64,000 nt of DNA, taken from positions 43,308-107,307 of the forward strand of contig RCNN01000045.1 of assembly GCA_003667245.1 (NCBI GenBank). The letters run 5' to 3'. Shown here one piece after another: positions 35,239 through 46,853 of this stretch. Numbering within the stretch: position 1 is the first letter of the stretch; each line of letters begins with the position of its first letter. The translations under genes were made by a program, and so were the position numbers. This stretch comes from Heterostelium multicystogenum (lineage: Eukaryota > Evosea > Eumycetozoa > Acytosteliales > Acytosteliaceae). The notes under the pieces were generated by a model, which was not told where the DNA came from, made no database searches, and was given only the letters and a program-made list of their open reading frames with translations.

Positions 35239-35371
35239 AAAGAGATTAAATGAAGATAATTAATTTATTCTAATTAAGATAACAACAACCTCAGTATAAT
35301 AATAGGCAGGACAAACAAGAATGAGAAATAAATTGTATTTAAATTGTACACATTGTATCATTTATTATTAT

Positions 35372-36988
35372 TTAGTACAGAAGTTGTTCATTAATTTGAA
35401 ATGGCAATTTGATTAGTCCAGCCTTTAAAGTACTATTATGGGTAAATAAAATAAAATGGTTATTGTCATATCTAATAAACTCAATTGTGTTTACAGTAAT
35501 AAGGAATACTCTGGATATGGTGAGTGGTAAGGTATGCAAAGGATTATTGACAAGGAAATCGTATACAATTGTGATTGATTTCACTGATTGGGGAATCACA
35601 CCTTCTTCAATGGTTCTTGTACAGCCAGAAAAGTTGATCGATTCGATGCCATCAAAAAAACATTCCTTTTCTAATTGGTTTAGTAGGAAAATCATTAAAA
35701 GTAATGTGGTGGACCTGGACCAATGGAATGTCATCAAAATTTTGAAGAGATATCGATTCTAAGGTATCTGGTACAGTATATTTTGAGATGTTATCAAAGC
35801 TTAGAGGGGCCATAAAGTGTTTGAGACTTTGTGGGAGTTGTCCAATTGATGAGTCCTGGCTAACATAACAATTTTCCATATTAATTGTTTCTAGATTACA
35901 GAACTCCTTGAAAATGTCATTTTCAAATTCGATTTCTAATCCTTTCAAGATAGAATGATTTGATTCCAGATGGTAGCATGTTCTTTAATAGGACAAAGTC
36001 TCCCTCATAAAGCTTGGAAGATATTTTTAAAATTTCGACAGAAGTTGGTATATCACCAGGTTTTAGGACATCAAAATGACTAATTAGAATTGAAAGTTCT
36101 TTCAAATTTGGGAGATTAAACTTCTCTGAGGATTGTAAGTATTTCCATGCCCGATAGTTGATGTCGATGGATTGAAGAGATGTTGGAAGTAATGGGTGGT
36201 GGAACACTAGAGTTTGCGACACCAAAAATGTACTCTCAATTTCTTTAGATTTGGAGGTTAAATAATTGAATGGTAATACAAAAGTGCTCTGGTAATTTGA
36301 GTCAATGTAGAGTGATCTTAGACAATTAAATCTCGAGTAATTGTTGGTAATTCTATCATTGCTTAAATGTGCTAAACTTAGCTTTTGTATATTCTGAGGA
36401 ACATGTGATAGCTGTAGCGATGTGCATCGCATTTTTTTAATGTTTGTTGGGAAAGTATCGGTTTCAACTTTAACGAGCGAGTTTAAAACTAATTTATCAA
36501 CATTTGAGTGTGATAGATTATCAAGAAAGATTGAATTTGATTTAATCTGATGATCATCAATGAATATGATTTTTTTACAGTGGACGGATATATTGAGATC
36601 ATCTTTGTCTTATAATCAATAGCTTTAGTATACTACTAATCACGATAATTAGGTATACTTACATTCACATAAGAATTCTGAATTCTTTACTTTACATAGT
36701 AATAGATATTTATCTTTTCTTTGAGGGTTTCTATCTAGAAGTTGAGTGAATTGATCTTGATAAGACTTTAAATAACATTCGGAAAAGCATTAGAGGTGCA
36801 TTAATTCTATCTATGGTGGTGTTCATAAAGTGTAGATATTTATCTCTCTCAAGAAACCATCTTCTGCATACTAAACTGAAACATATCCTATCTACAATGC
36901 TACTGTTAGTATTTATTATCTTTGATAATATAATATGTGGAAATTGAACAAATGTGTGATTGTAATTGTTGTTACTAAGGTCTTCCAT
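35372..36988 (-). CDS. F-box protein with FNIP/LRR-like repeats, three apparent frameshifts
   Basis: Exons are 36988-36663 and 36608-35372. Residues ~17-50 (FPHIILSKIINTNSSIVDRI, then CRRWFLERDKYLHF) are F-box-like. The rest has irregular beta-type repeats with IPxSVxxLxI spacing (LPQSLKHFMAPLSFDNISKY; EEGVIPQSVKSITIVYDFLV), as in the large dictyostelid F-box/FNIP families, which are presumed SCF ubiquitin-ligase adaptors. Continuity needs one base fewer in three runs: A4 at 36783-36786, T3 at 35959-35961 and A7 at 35654-35660 (plus-strand letters). Such families do contain pseudogenes, so real decay is possible, but all breaks lie in homopolymers and the sequence is otherwise fully protein-like. 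Confidence 0.65.
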
Positions 36989-37198
36989 TTTGTAAATTTA
37001 AGCATAAATAATAAATGTTATTCACATCAAGTACTTAAAATATTGATCTTCTTTTGTAAATTTATAAGAAAATAGAAAAAACCTGATACCCCACTGACCA
37101 TACCACCATACCTTCATCTTTACTAAGTTGTTAAAGTAATAATAGAAGGAATAATCAGTACTCCACAATGAGAAATATATCACTTCTACCCTATAGAA

Positions 37199-37385
37199 GC
37201 TTATTTTTGGTAAGGGTTTAAAAGACCACAGATTCTTTTTATCAACCAAGGACAGTTGATATTACTTCATTTTATAGAGTTAAGACTACCTATTATTTGG
37301 AGCAGGAATTTCAACAGTGGACTGTTAAGTATTTCGAAGAGGGAGAACTATTAAAGAGAGTACACGAATGGTCTATGTAGTTGAG
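37199..37385 (+). repeat. tRNA-linked structured repeat, copy 2
   Basis: This is the partner of 8905-9085. It retains TTTTATAGAG, TATTTGGAGCA, TTTCAACAGTGGACTGTTAA plus GTATTTCGAAG, GAGTACAC and GTAGTTGAGG. It lies 3' of the minus-strand tRNA-Asp, with 86 nt between its end and the tRNA. The region upstream has a meaningless minus-strand frame (37022-37249) that I do not call. Confidence 0.65.
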
Positions 37386-37439
37386 GTTTAGTTACTTTGG
37401 CATATTTAAAGGTCCAAAAAATAAAACATTTATGGTATA

Positions 37440-37449
37440 CCCGCAGGCG
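37440..37449 (-). other. CGCCTGCGGG element 3' of tRNA-Asp copy 2
   Basis: Exact copy of the decamer at 6884-6893, at almost the same distance (22 nt) from its tRNA. Flanking sequences have diverged between copies, so the decamer may be under selection. Confidence 0.5.
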
Positions 37450-37471
37450 TATATGTATTAAATTAATATTT

Positions 37472-37543
37472 CTCCCCTTCCGGGAATTGAACCCGGGCCT
37501 TTCGCGTGACAGGCGAAAATCCTCACCACTAGACCAAAGGGGA
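37472..37543 (-). tRNA. tRNA-Asp (GTC), copy 2
   Basis: 72 nt including discriminator G. Every stem pairs: TCCCCTT/AAGGGGA, GTCT...GGAT, TTCGC/GCGAA around loop CTGTCAC, and CCGGG/CCCGG around TTCAATT. It has T4 before the anticodon stem, the normal arrangement, which makes the T5 of copy 1 suspicious. Confidence 0.96.
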
Positions 37544-38003
37544 AATTGATGACAATTAAGCGGGGTGAAAAATTTTAATCAATTTGATACAATTGATGTT
37601 AAATTGATTGAAGACAACCAGAAATCAACAACATTTGAATCGTACAGAAAGAGAAATACCCAGCTCTTGAACAAAAACAACAATTAAGATTTTGTAACTT
37701 CTATTGGTTGTTTGTGTATATATTTGTGTTTACATTTACACAATGAATCAAAGAGTATTGATGATGAAAACACCTCACTCTGATTTTATTTTAAGTGAGA
37801 ATATTATATTTTTATGTGTTGATTGTCATTTATTAATACAATGTATAGGTTACCACTGAGTATTTGTAAAAGAATATTACAATTTTATATGAAGTTAATC
37901 ACATTTAAATATTTGTTTATCACTCATTTAATTATTTTTTAAAATAAGTATACATTATTTAAATTATAAATTTAAAAATACTATTATATATCATTTAATA
38001 ATA
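37544..38003. other. Spacer between tRNA-Asp and rhomboid gene
   Basis: AT-rich; no feature beyond presumed promoter sequence for both flanking genes. Confidence 0.5.
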
Positions 38004-39075
38004 ATGGCCACCTTATTTTCAGAAGGACTAGAAGTTGATACATCTCCTAAAGATAATTCAAATTTAATTAAACAAGATTCACAAATTGAGGTCACAAATG
38101 TTCCTAATAACAACAACAACAATAATAATAATAATAATTTGGAAAGTGAAACAAAACATCTTTATGAAAATACCTTCGATTCAGTATTATACAGTATCTT
38201 TCCATGTGTAGATTTATTTAAATCAGGACAAAAGAAAAAAATATTTAAAAGCTTTCTTTTGTGGATAATTACAGTGAACATCATTGTATTCATTGTAGAG
38301 CTCTACAAAGGCATTTCATACTTGACTAATCTTCAAATTATTGGACCAAATAAAAAATCACTGGTAAGTTTACTTCTAAAAATCTTAATCTAACTTTCTA
38401 ACAATAGATTTTGTACATAAATAAAGTTGAATCTAGGTTCTATTTCTCTGTACTTAATTTGGGAAAAATCTGAATGTAAGAAAATCTTGTAAGACTGATT
38501 TGCTGCTCTATTCTGACTGATCAACAGATTATAGATTCATAACTCCATTATTTCTACATTCCGGACTTTTGCACCTGACTCTCAATACTTGTAGTTTACT
38601 TTTTTTCTACTATATTGAAAAGGGTTGGGGATTCTGTAAAACAGCATATATTTACATTTTCTCTGGAATAGGTGGTATTTTACTTTGTACTGCTTGGCTT
38701 GATCCTGAAAAAACTGCTGTTGGTGCTTCAGGAGCTACTCTTGGAATGTTAGGTGCATTGCTTATTGAAGTTTGTTTAGTTAGTAATGCCTATACACCCA
38801 ATGAATATAGATGGAAAATCCTTAAATCAGTCTTTATAAACCTGTTGGTAAATGTTGTTTTTGTTGTAATTCCATATAACCACTGGGCCGACCTTCTTGG
38901 TGGTTTCATTTCTGGATGTTTTATTGGAATGATTATACTACTACCCAAGGAAATGATTGCCAAAACCCTACTTGGTTTGTTAGGATTCATAGTTTACTAT
39001 GGTATCAGTATTTTCATGATTTACCTGTTCTCTGATTATACTACCCAACCATCAGAAGAAAGTTATGACCAATAA
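38004..39075 (+). CDS. Rhomboid-family intramembrane serine protease
   Basis: Exons are 38004-38363, 38408-38475 and 38528-39075; about 325 residues. The N-terminal ~70 residues are soluble with a poly-Asn run. TM1 is SFLLWIITVNIIVFIVEL. The L1/TM2 region is YYRFITPLFLHSGLLHLTLN. The catalytic Ser sits in GASGATLGMLGAL and the His in YNHWADLLGGFISG, both canonical. Exon 2 must lose one A from the A5 run at 38464-38468 to give NLGKSEYYRF; otherwise a stop follows. A final hydrophobic helix (LLGFIVYYGISIFMIYLF) precedes a short polar tail. Active-site residues are intact, so an active secretase-type rhomboid is expected; the compartment cannot be told. Confidence 0.88.
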
Positions 39076-39127
39076 TCAAACAGACCAGACAACATGAAGA
39101 TAAACGATAATAAATAAACTCTTATAT

Positions 39128-41457
39128 TTATTTAATATCACAATAATATGAAGCGATTAGTTGACTTAGAGCAGGTCCAATTTTCTTTTTTTGGCTCCCA
39201 TATCGAATGTCTTTCAGCATTGAAAGTTTATCAGAGTCAGAGTCCAGTTTCTGGTATGCTGATATCAATGCTAGTGGAGTTTGGTAGAGTTCAACAATGG
39301 AGGCCGATTTCTCTGATGAACAACCACTAATTTGCATCAACATGGCAGCAAAAAACTCTTTTAATGGTATATCCTTATTCTTTTGATTTCTTTTGTTGAA
39401 GCTTTCCAAAGTACATATGCTGGTGCTATCATTTTCTATAAATAAAATAGGGCTTTGATGTACTTAGCTTTGATTTTTCAGTTAGTTGAGATTTCACTTT
39501 TGAGTGAATCATTTCATGCATTTGCTTGATGAAATTGATGGTTGCCTCGAGGTTGGGCGTCTCCCGAACAACTATATTATCGTTGAGGAATGTAGATACA
39601 AGTGCGCTGGTGAGTGTTTCCACTGGAAGTCCATAGTTAACAGTACCCCATCCATTCTCCTTTCGCATATCACCTTCAATGACGTAGAATAGATGACGAC
39701 AGCCAGAACGAGTAAGTCGAAACTTTTGCTCCTTGTAACGACCATCAATGATAGAGCTACTGAGATCATCGATTCTCTTTCTTTCAACGATATAATCAAG
39801 TGGCCACTCTTGATCATCAGTATCAACTACCACCCATAAGAAATCGCCCAATTCCAATTTTCGAACCTGAGAATCTACGCCCAGTTCTTTCAGTCTCTTC
39901 GCAATAAAATCTCTCTCATTTATCGATTTACCTCTCTATTATCCACAATGCATAGCAATTTCTTAAATGATATTGAATCAGGCTGATTTTGTGGTAAAGT
40001 CCTGGACTGGGTTGAAACTTGTGATGAAGCGGGTTGATACAAGTTTTGAATTATCATCGAAATCAATCCTTAATCTCTTAGACTTTGGCTTGCTGTATTC
40101 ATCCAATGTTGATTTACTATTTACACTTGGCCTATGTTCCAAATCACATTTTCTTTTCAAAAGGAGATGGATGTGGGATTTTAGTTGATTTAAAAGGTGA
40201 AGGTGGAAATTCATCGTCCCTGTTATTGTAATATTACTTTGATTGCTATTATTATTACTGATTAGTCTGTTTAATGGCAATCTGTGTTTAGGTAATTTTG
40301 GAGAGTATATTGGTGAAGACTTGAATGGTGAAAATAATGATTTATGTGGCGATGATTTATAAGGAGATGATTTATATGGTGAATGTTTGTAGGGTGACGA
40401 TAGTTTCTTAGGTGACCAATGCAATATTCCTGATGATCCATTTTCAATGTCAGGGTTATTATCGCTGCAGTTGAAATCTGGGGTTGGCGGGATTATAAAA
40501 TGAAAAGATGACTGATTGGATGAAGGTGGAGTGAATAGTGTCTGATATTTCAAAGGTGATTTACCAATTGTGTGGTATGGTGATTCAGAAGGTTTCCTGT
40601 ACATTGCATTTGGAGATTTAGTTGGTGTAAAAAGAGGTGATGAATCAAATATTGATGCACCAGTGACTCTAGATTGTGCTTGTTTGGTTGGTGTTTTTAA
40701 TGGGGATTTTGGCTTGGATGTACCAAAATCAAAAAGAAAAATCAAAACTATTGCTGTGATTTTCATGTTGTTCGTTGATTGCAGGATCTGAAAGTCCACT
40801 TTCGCTAGAACCATAGCTTTGGAATGTAGTTCCACCAGGACTCATTGGCATTAGCTTATCGAAATCAAACTGAAAGCGATTTGTTTTCGACCTTGATGTT
40901 GACTTGGTTGATTTGGTGTTGGTAGCTATATCGTCCAAATTAATCGTATCTGTATTTTCTTTATCATCATTTGATTTTGATCTAATTGTAGTCTTTTTGG
41001 CTTTTCTTCTTAAACTGCTATCCTCATCTTCCGTCTTATCATGATTCTCTTTGGTATTTTTTTGATTTGGTCTTTGACTTTGACTTTGTAGTTGGTTTGC
41101 TACTGGAATTATCGTCGTCGCCATTGGAAGATGCATTGGTTGTCGTGGCTTGGTTGTAGTTTAAGATCTTCTTAAGTGGCGTATTTGTCCATTAGGATAT
41201 AGGGGATGTGGTGTTTTCGCAAGATGGGCATCTATCATCTTGGAGATAGATGGGCCAACACCAGAGAGAATTTCACATTCTTTTCCACTGAATATTGGTA
41301 ATGGATATGCTGAAATAGAGCTGATCGCCTTTTTAAATGTTGCAATCTTCTTTACATCGCCTCTCGACTTTAAACTGTAGATATGTTGATTCAAACACGA
41401 TACTATATGTGAATTGATACATTGTTGTTGTGGCTGCTGCTGATTCGATTTTGTCAT
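39128..41457 (-). CDS. mus81: Crossover junction endonuclease MUS81, with several apparent frameshifts
   Basis: MUS81 with an EME partner cuts 3' flaps, stalled forks and recombination intermediates in the nucleus. The N-terminal HhH region is present (INSHIVSCLNQHIYSLKSRG; LSGVGPSISKMIDAHL). The ERCC4 nuclease core has LLCIVDNRE, LELGDFLWVV, YIVERKRIDDLSSSIIDGRY and EQKFRLTRSG, so the ERKRxxD metal site is intact. A C-terminal HhH2 follows (MLMQISGCSSEKSASIVELY; GPALSQLIASYY). Between them is a Ser/Pro/Lys-rich linker of ~250 residues with many SPxK motifs. To keep one frame about eight single-base changes in short runs are required, among them near 41185, 41055, 40735, 40217, 40160, 39995, 39925 and 39433. 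I read this as poor consensus, not a dead gene. Confidence 0.85.
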
Positions 41458-41607
41458 ACTAATTGACCTGATGATGCTGGCAACATCTAGTAGTTGGAAT
41501 CATGTCATAAACTAAAGACATAAGATTGAAAAAAATAAAGACATCACATGAGGTGAACTTGTATCAATTTTAAAAAAAAGGCGCCATTCAAAAATTAGTT
41601 TATTAAT

Positions 41608-41787
41608 TTAATAGGTATCATCATCAAACAGATCATAATATTCGTAGTCATCTTTATCTCTATTCTCCTCTTGTATTTGTTCTTTTAGGTCACCTGGATC
41701 GGGGTTATCATCGGAATAGTGATGATAAATGATTGATCTTTCTGTTGCCTTATCTGGATCCCTACAATAGGGTGATCCATTTATCAT
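41608..41787 (-). CDS. Small acidic unknown protein
   Basis: 59 residues from the ATG at 41787 (MINGSPYCRDPDKATERSII to DDYEYYDLFDDDTY). The second half is strongly acidic with Tyr/Asp. The frame stays open upstream without another ATG, so an extra 5' exon is possible. No family recognised. Codon pattern and clean stop suggest a real gene. Confidence 0.4.
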   Translation of the reverse strand: MINGSPYCRDPDKATERSIIYHHYSDDNPDPGDLKEQIQEENRDKDDYEYYDLFDDDTY

Positions 41788-42285
41788 TATTTTTATTTGT
41801 ATTTTTATTATTAGAAAACTTTGCGATTCATCATTGAACTTCAAATTAAATAAATATTATTTTATTATTTAGTCAAAACATATGTATTATTACATCATTA
41901 TTATTATTATTTGCCAAACTTACATTATTAATGTTGAATCTTCTCCTTTGGGTGCTAATACTTTATAAACGAAAAAACACTAAATTCAAAGAATATATAA
42001 TAAAAGTTATCTGCCAGACAACAAACCAACCAACCAACCAACCAACTTCTAATAATTACTTCATCATCATCATCAACTTAAAACATTTATTATTATTTAT
42101 ACATTGTCAATAATATTATCCTTATTTAGTCAAAATCATATTTTCACAATCTTTTCGTTCTTAAAAAAGTAACCCCAACTTTCGACATTTGCTCTTATTT
42201 ATTTATTTATTTTTCGTAATAAACGACTTTGATTAAAGACAGTTAAAACAATCATATATTTGCCCTATTCCAATAAATAAAGAGG

Positions 42286-42444
42286 ATGTCCAAAAACAAT
42301 AATTCAGAACCAGAGCCTTGGTCAAATCGAGATATCAAAAACTCCTTTGGTAGCTTCACTAACTTTATGCATTCCTATGGTATCAAGGATTATGATGAAG
42401 GTAGAGAATTACAAAGAGAATTCCAAAAGCAATATAAAAAGTAA
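42286..42444 (+). CDS. Small unknown protein (52 aa)
   Basis: A compact single-exon frame: MSKNNNSEPEPWSNRDIKNS, later FMHSYGIKDYDEGRELQREF and a KKQYKK-like basic end. It has a good start context (AAAGAGGATG) and ordinary amino-acid composition with Trp, Tyr and Phe, unlike random AT-rich frames. No homologue recognised; it may be a conserved micro-protein. Confidence 0.5.
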   Translation: MSKNNNSEPEPWSNRDIKNSFGSFTNFMHSYGIKDYDEGRELQREFQKQYKK

Positions 42445-42859
42445 CCATCTTGGTTTCAACTGTTAATCAACTTTATTTCAACTTCAAACCCTAAATAAAT
42501 CAATGTTCTTAACAACAAGATCTGATCTTGGAAAAATATTAATACCTTCATATTATATTATTTGTTGTTGATTCTTAGATCATTCGAATATTTAATTGTC
42601 TGAACATGTTTAGATCTTAGTTAATTTCATTCCAATTATTCTTGATCTTGAACTAAAAACAAACAATTCATTTCTAAAATTATGAATATCATTATAATGA
42701 ACTGAATTGAATTGCATTGATATTAATAATATTATGTTATTATGATAATATCTATTAGTCGAAACATATCAACACATTATATTAAAAGAAGAAAAAACAC
42801 CTCTCACAAGCAATAGCTATTATTATAATCATCGTACACCAAATAAATATTATACAACA

Positions 42860-43933
42860 ATGAATGATACAGAAAAGCAAGAATTCCTTGATAGATACAA
42901 TGCAATCAAATCAAAGATAACTGATCCTAATGTACATTGAATAGTATTCACTGCATTGCAAGCCTATGTTTGATTGGTTATTAATATTAGTCTATTTGTT
43001 TGTTGTTATCATTTGTAGGTTACCTTGGTTGCAGTAAGTAAGACTAAACCATCTTTTATGATTCGTACTCTCTATGAACATGGTCATAGACATTTTGGTG
43101 AAAACTATGTATGTATTGTTTCGTTATCATTACATCAACTGAGTATTATAGATTAACACAGGTTATTTGATTGATTGATGATTCTAGATTCAAGAGTTGG
43201 AATCAAAATCAAAGGAATTAGAGGACTTGAAAGATATTAAATGGCATTTCATTGGAAGTATTCAATCAAATAAAATCAAGCATTTGTGCTCAGTTTCTAA
43301 TCTGGCTGTAGTTGAAACTGTTGAGAAGCAATCTGCTGCAGACAAGTTTGCAAAGAACTACACAAACTATGATCGCCCATTGGAGATTATGGTACAAGTA
43401 AACACAAGTGGTGAAGAATGTAAATATTTATTTATTAGATTGTTCATTACAATAAAGTATCTAATGTATGGAAACAATCAATCTAGCAAAGAGTGGATGT
43501 GAACCAAGTGAAGTTGTAGAAATTGTCAAGCATATCATTACAAATGAACAATGCAAGAAGGCATTAAAGTTCGCAGGTCTAATGACAATTGGAAGTCCAA
43601 ATGCACCTGAAGACCAACCTGACTTTAGAGTATGTCTTATCATAGCAAAAAAAAAAGATTAAACAACATACTGATTGACTATATTATCAACTTTCAATAG
43701 AAACTGGTCGAATGTAGAGAGAATGTTGCAAAAGAACTTGGTTTACCAAAAGAATCGATTGCGCTGAGCATGGGAATGAGTCATGATTTTATTGAAGCAG
43801 TAAGTACAACTAAAAGTAACAAGTTCACACCAACATTAACATTTAAACGTTAATTCAATAGATTAAATTTGGAAGTACAAGCGTTAGAGTTGGAAGTGCT
43901 ATATTTGGTGAAAGAGACTACTCAAAGAAATGA
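42860..43933 (+). CDS. PLP homeostasis protein (PLPBP/YggS/PROSC family)
   Basis: Six exons: 42860-42931, 43019-43108, 43188-43419, 43487-43629, 43701-43799 and 43862-43933; 235 residues, all phases consistent. This fold-type III PLP carrier binds pyridoxal phosphate without known catalysis and buffers vitamin B6. [11 protein letters not shown] carries the PLP lysine; [26 protein letters not shown] and [13 protein letters not shown] follow; the phosphate-binding end is [12 protein letters not shown] with [15 protein letters not shown]. Intron 4 is read from 43420 to 43486, because only this gives GEESKSGCEP. No targeting peptide, so cytosolic. Confidence 0.95.
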
Positions 43934-44184
43934 TCATCAAACAATCAACTGAATATAGATAACTACAATGAAATACCTAAAAGAAATAATGATTAACACA
44001 TACTATAGGAATTCGAAATATATGAATTGCCATATATGGAAATCATTACCATAAAAGTTAAATTACCTATTTTAATTAAATTGTGTTTTAGCTATGAATT
44101 TTATTAATAAACCATATTACCAATCGTATTATATTAATAAACATCATTATTTAATAAATATAGTTGTTACAAGTTTTATCTATA

Positions 44185-44557
44185 ATGAATAGTAATATAA
44201 TTAAGATTCAGAAATTAACTATTACACCATTGTCGTTGGTGCAATGTAGATATAGATTACCAGATTGCTTAATTCCTACTTTGTCTTTTCCATGGAGAAA
44301 TCAATTATACTATTCTACATTATCTTCTATACTTTTAGATGGTGATGAAAATGGTACAGACTCCCTCAAGATACCATCTCCTCTACCAAAACCACCCACA
44401 CAGTGATCCTCGCCCAATAGAACCAAGAGACCTAAATCCTCAAGCTCCAGGTAAACCACCTGGCGAACGATTCCCTTCACCTTTTCCTAAACCTCAAAAG
44501 AAAGAACAACCAGATTCAAGACCTGAAGATGGCTATCCCAATCCATCTCCAATTTAA
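44185..44557 (+). CDS. Small Pro-rich protein, probably mitochondrial, one apparent frameshift
   Basis: From the ATG at 44185 the N-terminus (MNSNIIKIQKLTITPLSLVQ, later CRYRLPD and RNQLYYSTL) is basic and hydroxylated, like a presequence. The frame breaks after PSPLPKPP. Dropping one C from CCC at 44395-44397 continues into HSDPRPIEPRDLNPQAPG, FPSPFPKPQKK and EDGYPNPSPI, ending at 44557. The product would be ~123 residues. No family recognised; the Pro-rich C-terminus would be unusual for a soluble enzyme. Confidence 0.5.
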
Positions 44558-44911
44558 ATTCTAGCAAATATATAATAAAAATGTACAGAAATAAAGAAGT
44601 AGGTTAACTATTTTTAAAAAAATAAAAATATATAATATTTTTATATATTCATTTAGTGTTTAACGGGTTTGATCTTTAAAATGTATATACTATTATATAA
44701 ATACTGCTATTATATATTTAGTTTCGCCTGTCATTGTTTGGTTAAAATACAAACAAGTACTTGCTTCGCTAGGCATCTATCGCTGATTCAACGATTATGA
44801 TCTCTATTTACATTTACTTATTATTATTATGATTATTGTTATTGATATTGGATTTGATGAAGTTGGAATAAATAAATACTATTAATTATATTATTATTAT
44901 TATTATACTAT
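44558..44911. other. Intergenic between convergent genes
   Basis: Short AT-rich gap with ATT repeats near 44891-44906; 3' ends of two converging genes. Confidence 0.5.
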
Positions 44912-46853
44912 TTAATTAATTGTATTCTCTTGTGAGGAGAATAGATCTTTAAATAACTGAAGTATTCCATGTGGATTTGATGATATAATTTCCAAACGCT
45001 TCTCTGCTACTTCTCCATCGACTGGTGCATATATAATCTCTAACTTATTATCTCCTATTACTGTTACAGTTTTTGTATTTGCAACTGGTATTTCGTATGC
45101 AATCTACATATGATATGGATGATAATGATGATGATTAATATTAATATTGAATAAATACACTTTACCTGTATTCGACTTATCTCTATATCTATCTTTACTT
45201 ACTTTATTTGATAAAGAATTTACTCTAATTGTTTCTTTTACTTGTATTGTTATTAATCCACAATCTCTACCAATCTATTGAATGGATTTAAAATGTATTG
45301 GTTAATAGATGATGATACTTTGTTATAAACAAAAACTCAATCAATAGAATACATACAGATATTGGGATAACAATCTTGCCTCCTTGATCTAATAAAGTAA
45401 TAATCATTCTCTTTCTTGCAAGCTTAAGTTGTTTTATCCAACGATCCATTTGGTCTTGTGTCTCTGTATTGAAAAAGTATTCTAATCCACGAGAGTCTGC
45501 CAAGCTAAAACACCAGTCTAGTCCGTCTAAACTCTTTTGTTTAATAACTCTGCACGATGATACGAGCAGGAATATCGATCCGAGAGGCTTCTGGGGTGGG
45601 TCTTCTTTGTAGTAGATAAGTGACGTTGGTGTCAGTGTGCAATAACGTCGGTCCCACCACTTGTTGGCCTTGGTCTTACGCATCCAGCCTGAAAGAATTA
45701 CTTGCTTATCTGGCTGACTGATGATTTTGGATGTGTAGATGGTGACATTCTGTTGGGTAAAGGTTCGCTCGACTGCGTTGGTAATGGCAGTCACCCACTT
45801 GGTACGAGCCTCTTGACTGTCGAATAGTAGTACAAACTCACGCTCATTGTTTATCAAAAGACTGATGCCAAGCACTGTGGTGACCTCTTCAATGGGTCCG
45901 GTGACAGACTCCAGTGACTGGCTTCCGCTGTCTCCGTGGTCGCCACCAAGTCCAAAGCACTCGCCTGGCGAAAACAGCCGATGACGAGCCTGTTGACACA
46001 GGCGATGCAATACCTCCTTCGCCAATAACAGTGACGGAACTGCCACGAATCTGAGTCAACATCTTGTCAGCAATCTCCGACAGATGTGTCAGGTCAATGA
46101 TACCCTTGAGATGAGCAATCTTGTTGTTATGTGGGGGTTGTGAGAAGTAACGCAGCTTGTTTCCCTGTAGCTGACACCATCTACGCTTTGTATTCCTGAA
46201 GTAGTGTCCTTTTTCTCCACGCTTGTTCAGCCAGCCATAGATTGGTTCATCCTTTATCTTGTCGGCCAAGTGAATAGCGTAGCTGATGGAATATGCCCAG
46301 TTCTCAAGGTCCTTCAACGAATCAGTCGAGTTCACAGCAATACTGGTAAAGGTGTACTCGACACCATTCGGAGTAACAAGAGAAATTGCGTCTATTTCCG
46401 CTTCGCCATTGACAATTGACTTCCACGTCTTGTTGTTTTGAGGTGCCATTCCAATCGACCAATGTGAATAGATTGGCGTTATGATTCCACCATGCTTTAG
46501 TTTACATCCTCTTAAATAGATTTGTCCTTTCATACAACTCATATCATTTACATCTTTCTAGAAATTATCAAGCCTTAGTACTTCAGTCGAATTGGTTCAA
46601 CAATGACTGTAATCACAGTCATTGTATCGCTGGTATAAGGCTCTATACTTACGGGTTGCTTGTCGAAATAGCTGAGGAAATCAGATTGCAATATGAACCA
46701 TCTTAATTTCAGACTACCAGTTCTCTGAAGTGACGGAAGCGAAGATTGATATCCCGAACCAGAACACGACTTTTCAAGTATGCTCATTTCCGATGAATCC
46801 ATCTCTCTCGAACCCCATTTTTTCATCCAACCACTAGTAATAATGAAGTCCAT
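44912..46853 (-). CDS. Multi-PH-domain protein
   Basis: Exons are 46853-46608, 46557-45357, 45274-45203 and 45103-44912; about 569 residues. Three PH-type modules are visible. PH1 begins TSGWMKKWGSRE, then LKLRWFILQSDFLSYFDK. PH2 begins IYGWLNKRGEKGHYFRNTKR and RWCQLQGNKLRYF. PH3 begins ILSGWMRKTKANKWWDRRYC, and ends with YFFNTETQDQMDRWIKQLKL. The conserved Trp of the last helix is present in PH1 (LENWAYSISYAI) and PH3. A short ~80-residue C-terminus follows. Intron 1 uses a weak GTCATT donor. One extra A in the plus-strand A4 run 45971-45974 must be dropped to link SSSAV to SPGECFGLGG. Phosphoinositide binding or membrane scaffolding is the likely role. Confidence 0.8.

Noticed and set aside
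37022..37249. Minus-strand 75-codon ORF rich in Trp/Phe/Tyr
   Set aside because: Overlaps the tRNA-linked repeat and has no homology or splice context.
39436..39463. 28-nt intron near the MUS81 C-terminal domain
   Set aside because: Splice-like ends exist, but 28 nt is too short for this genome's introns; a one-base A-run correction at about 39433 explains the frame better.
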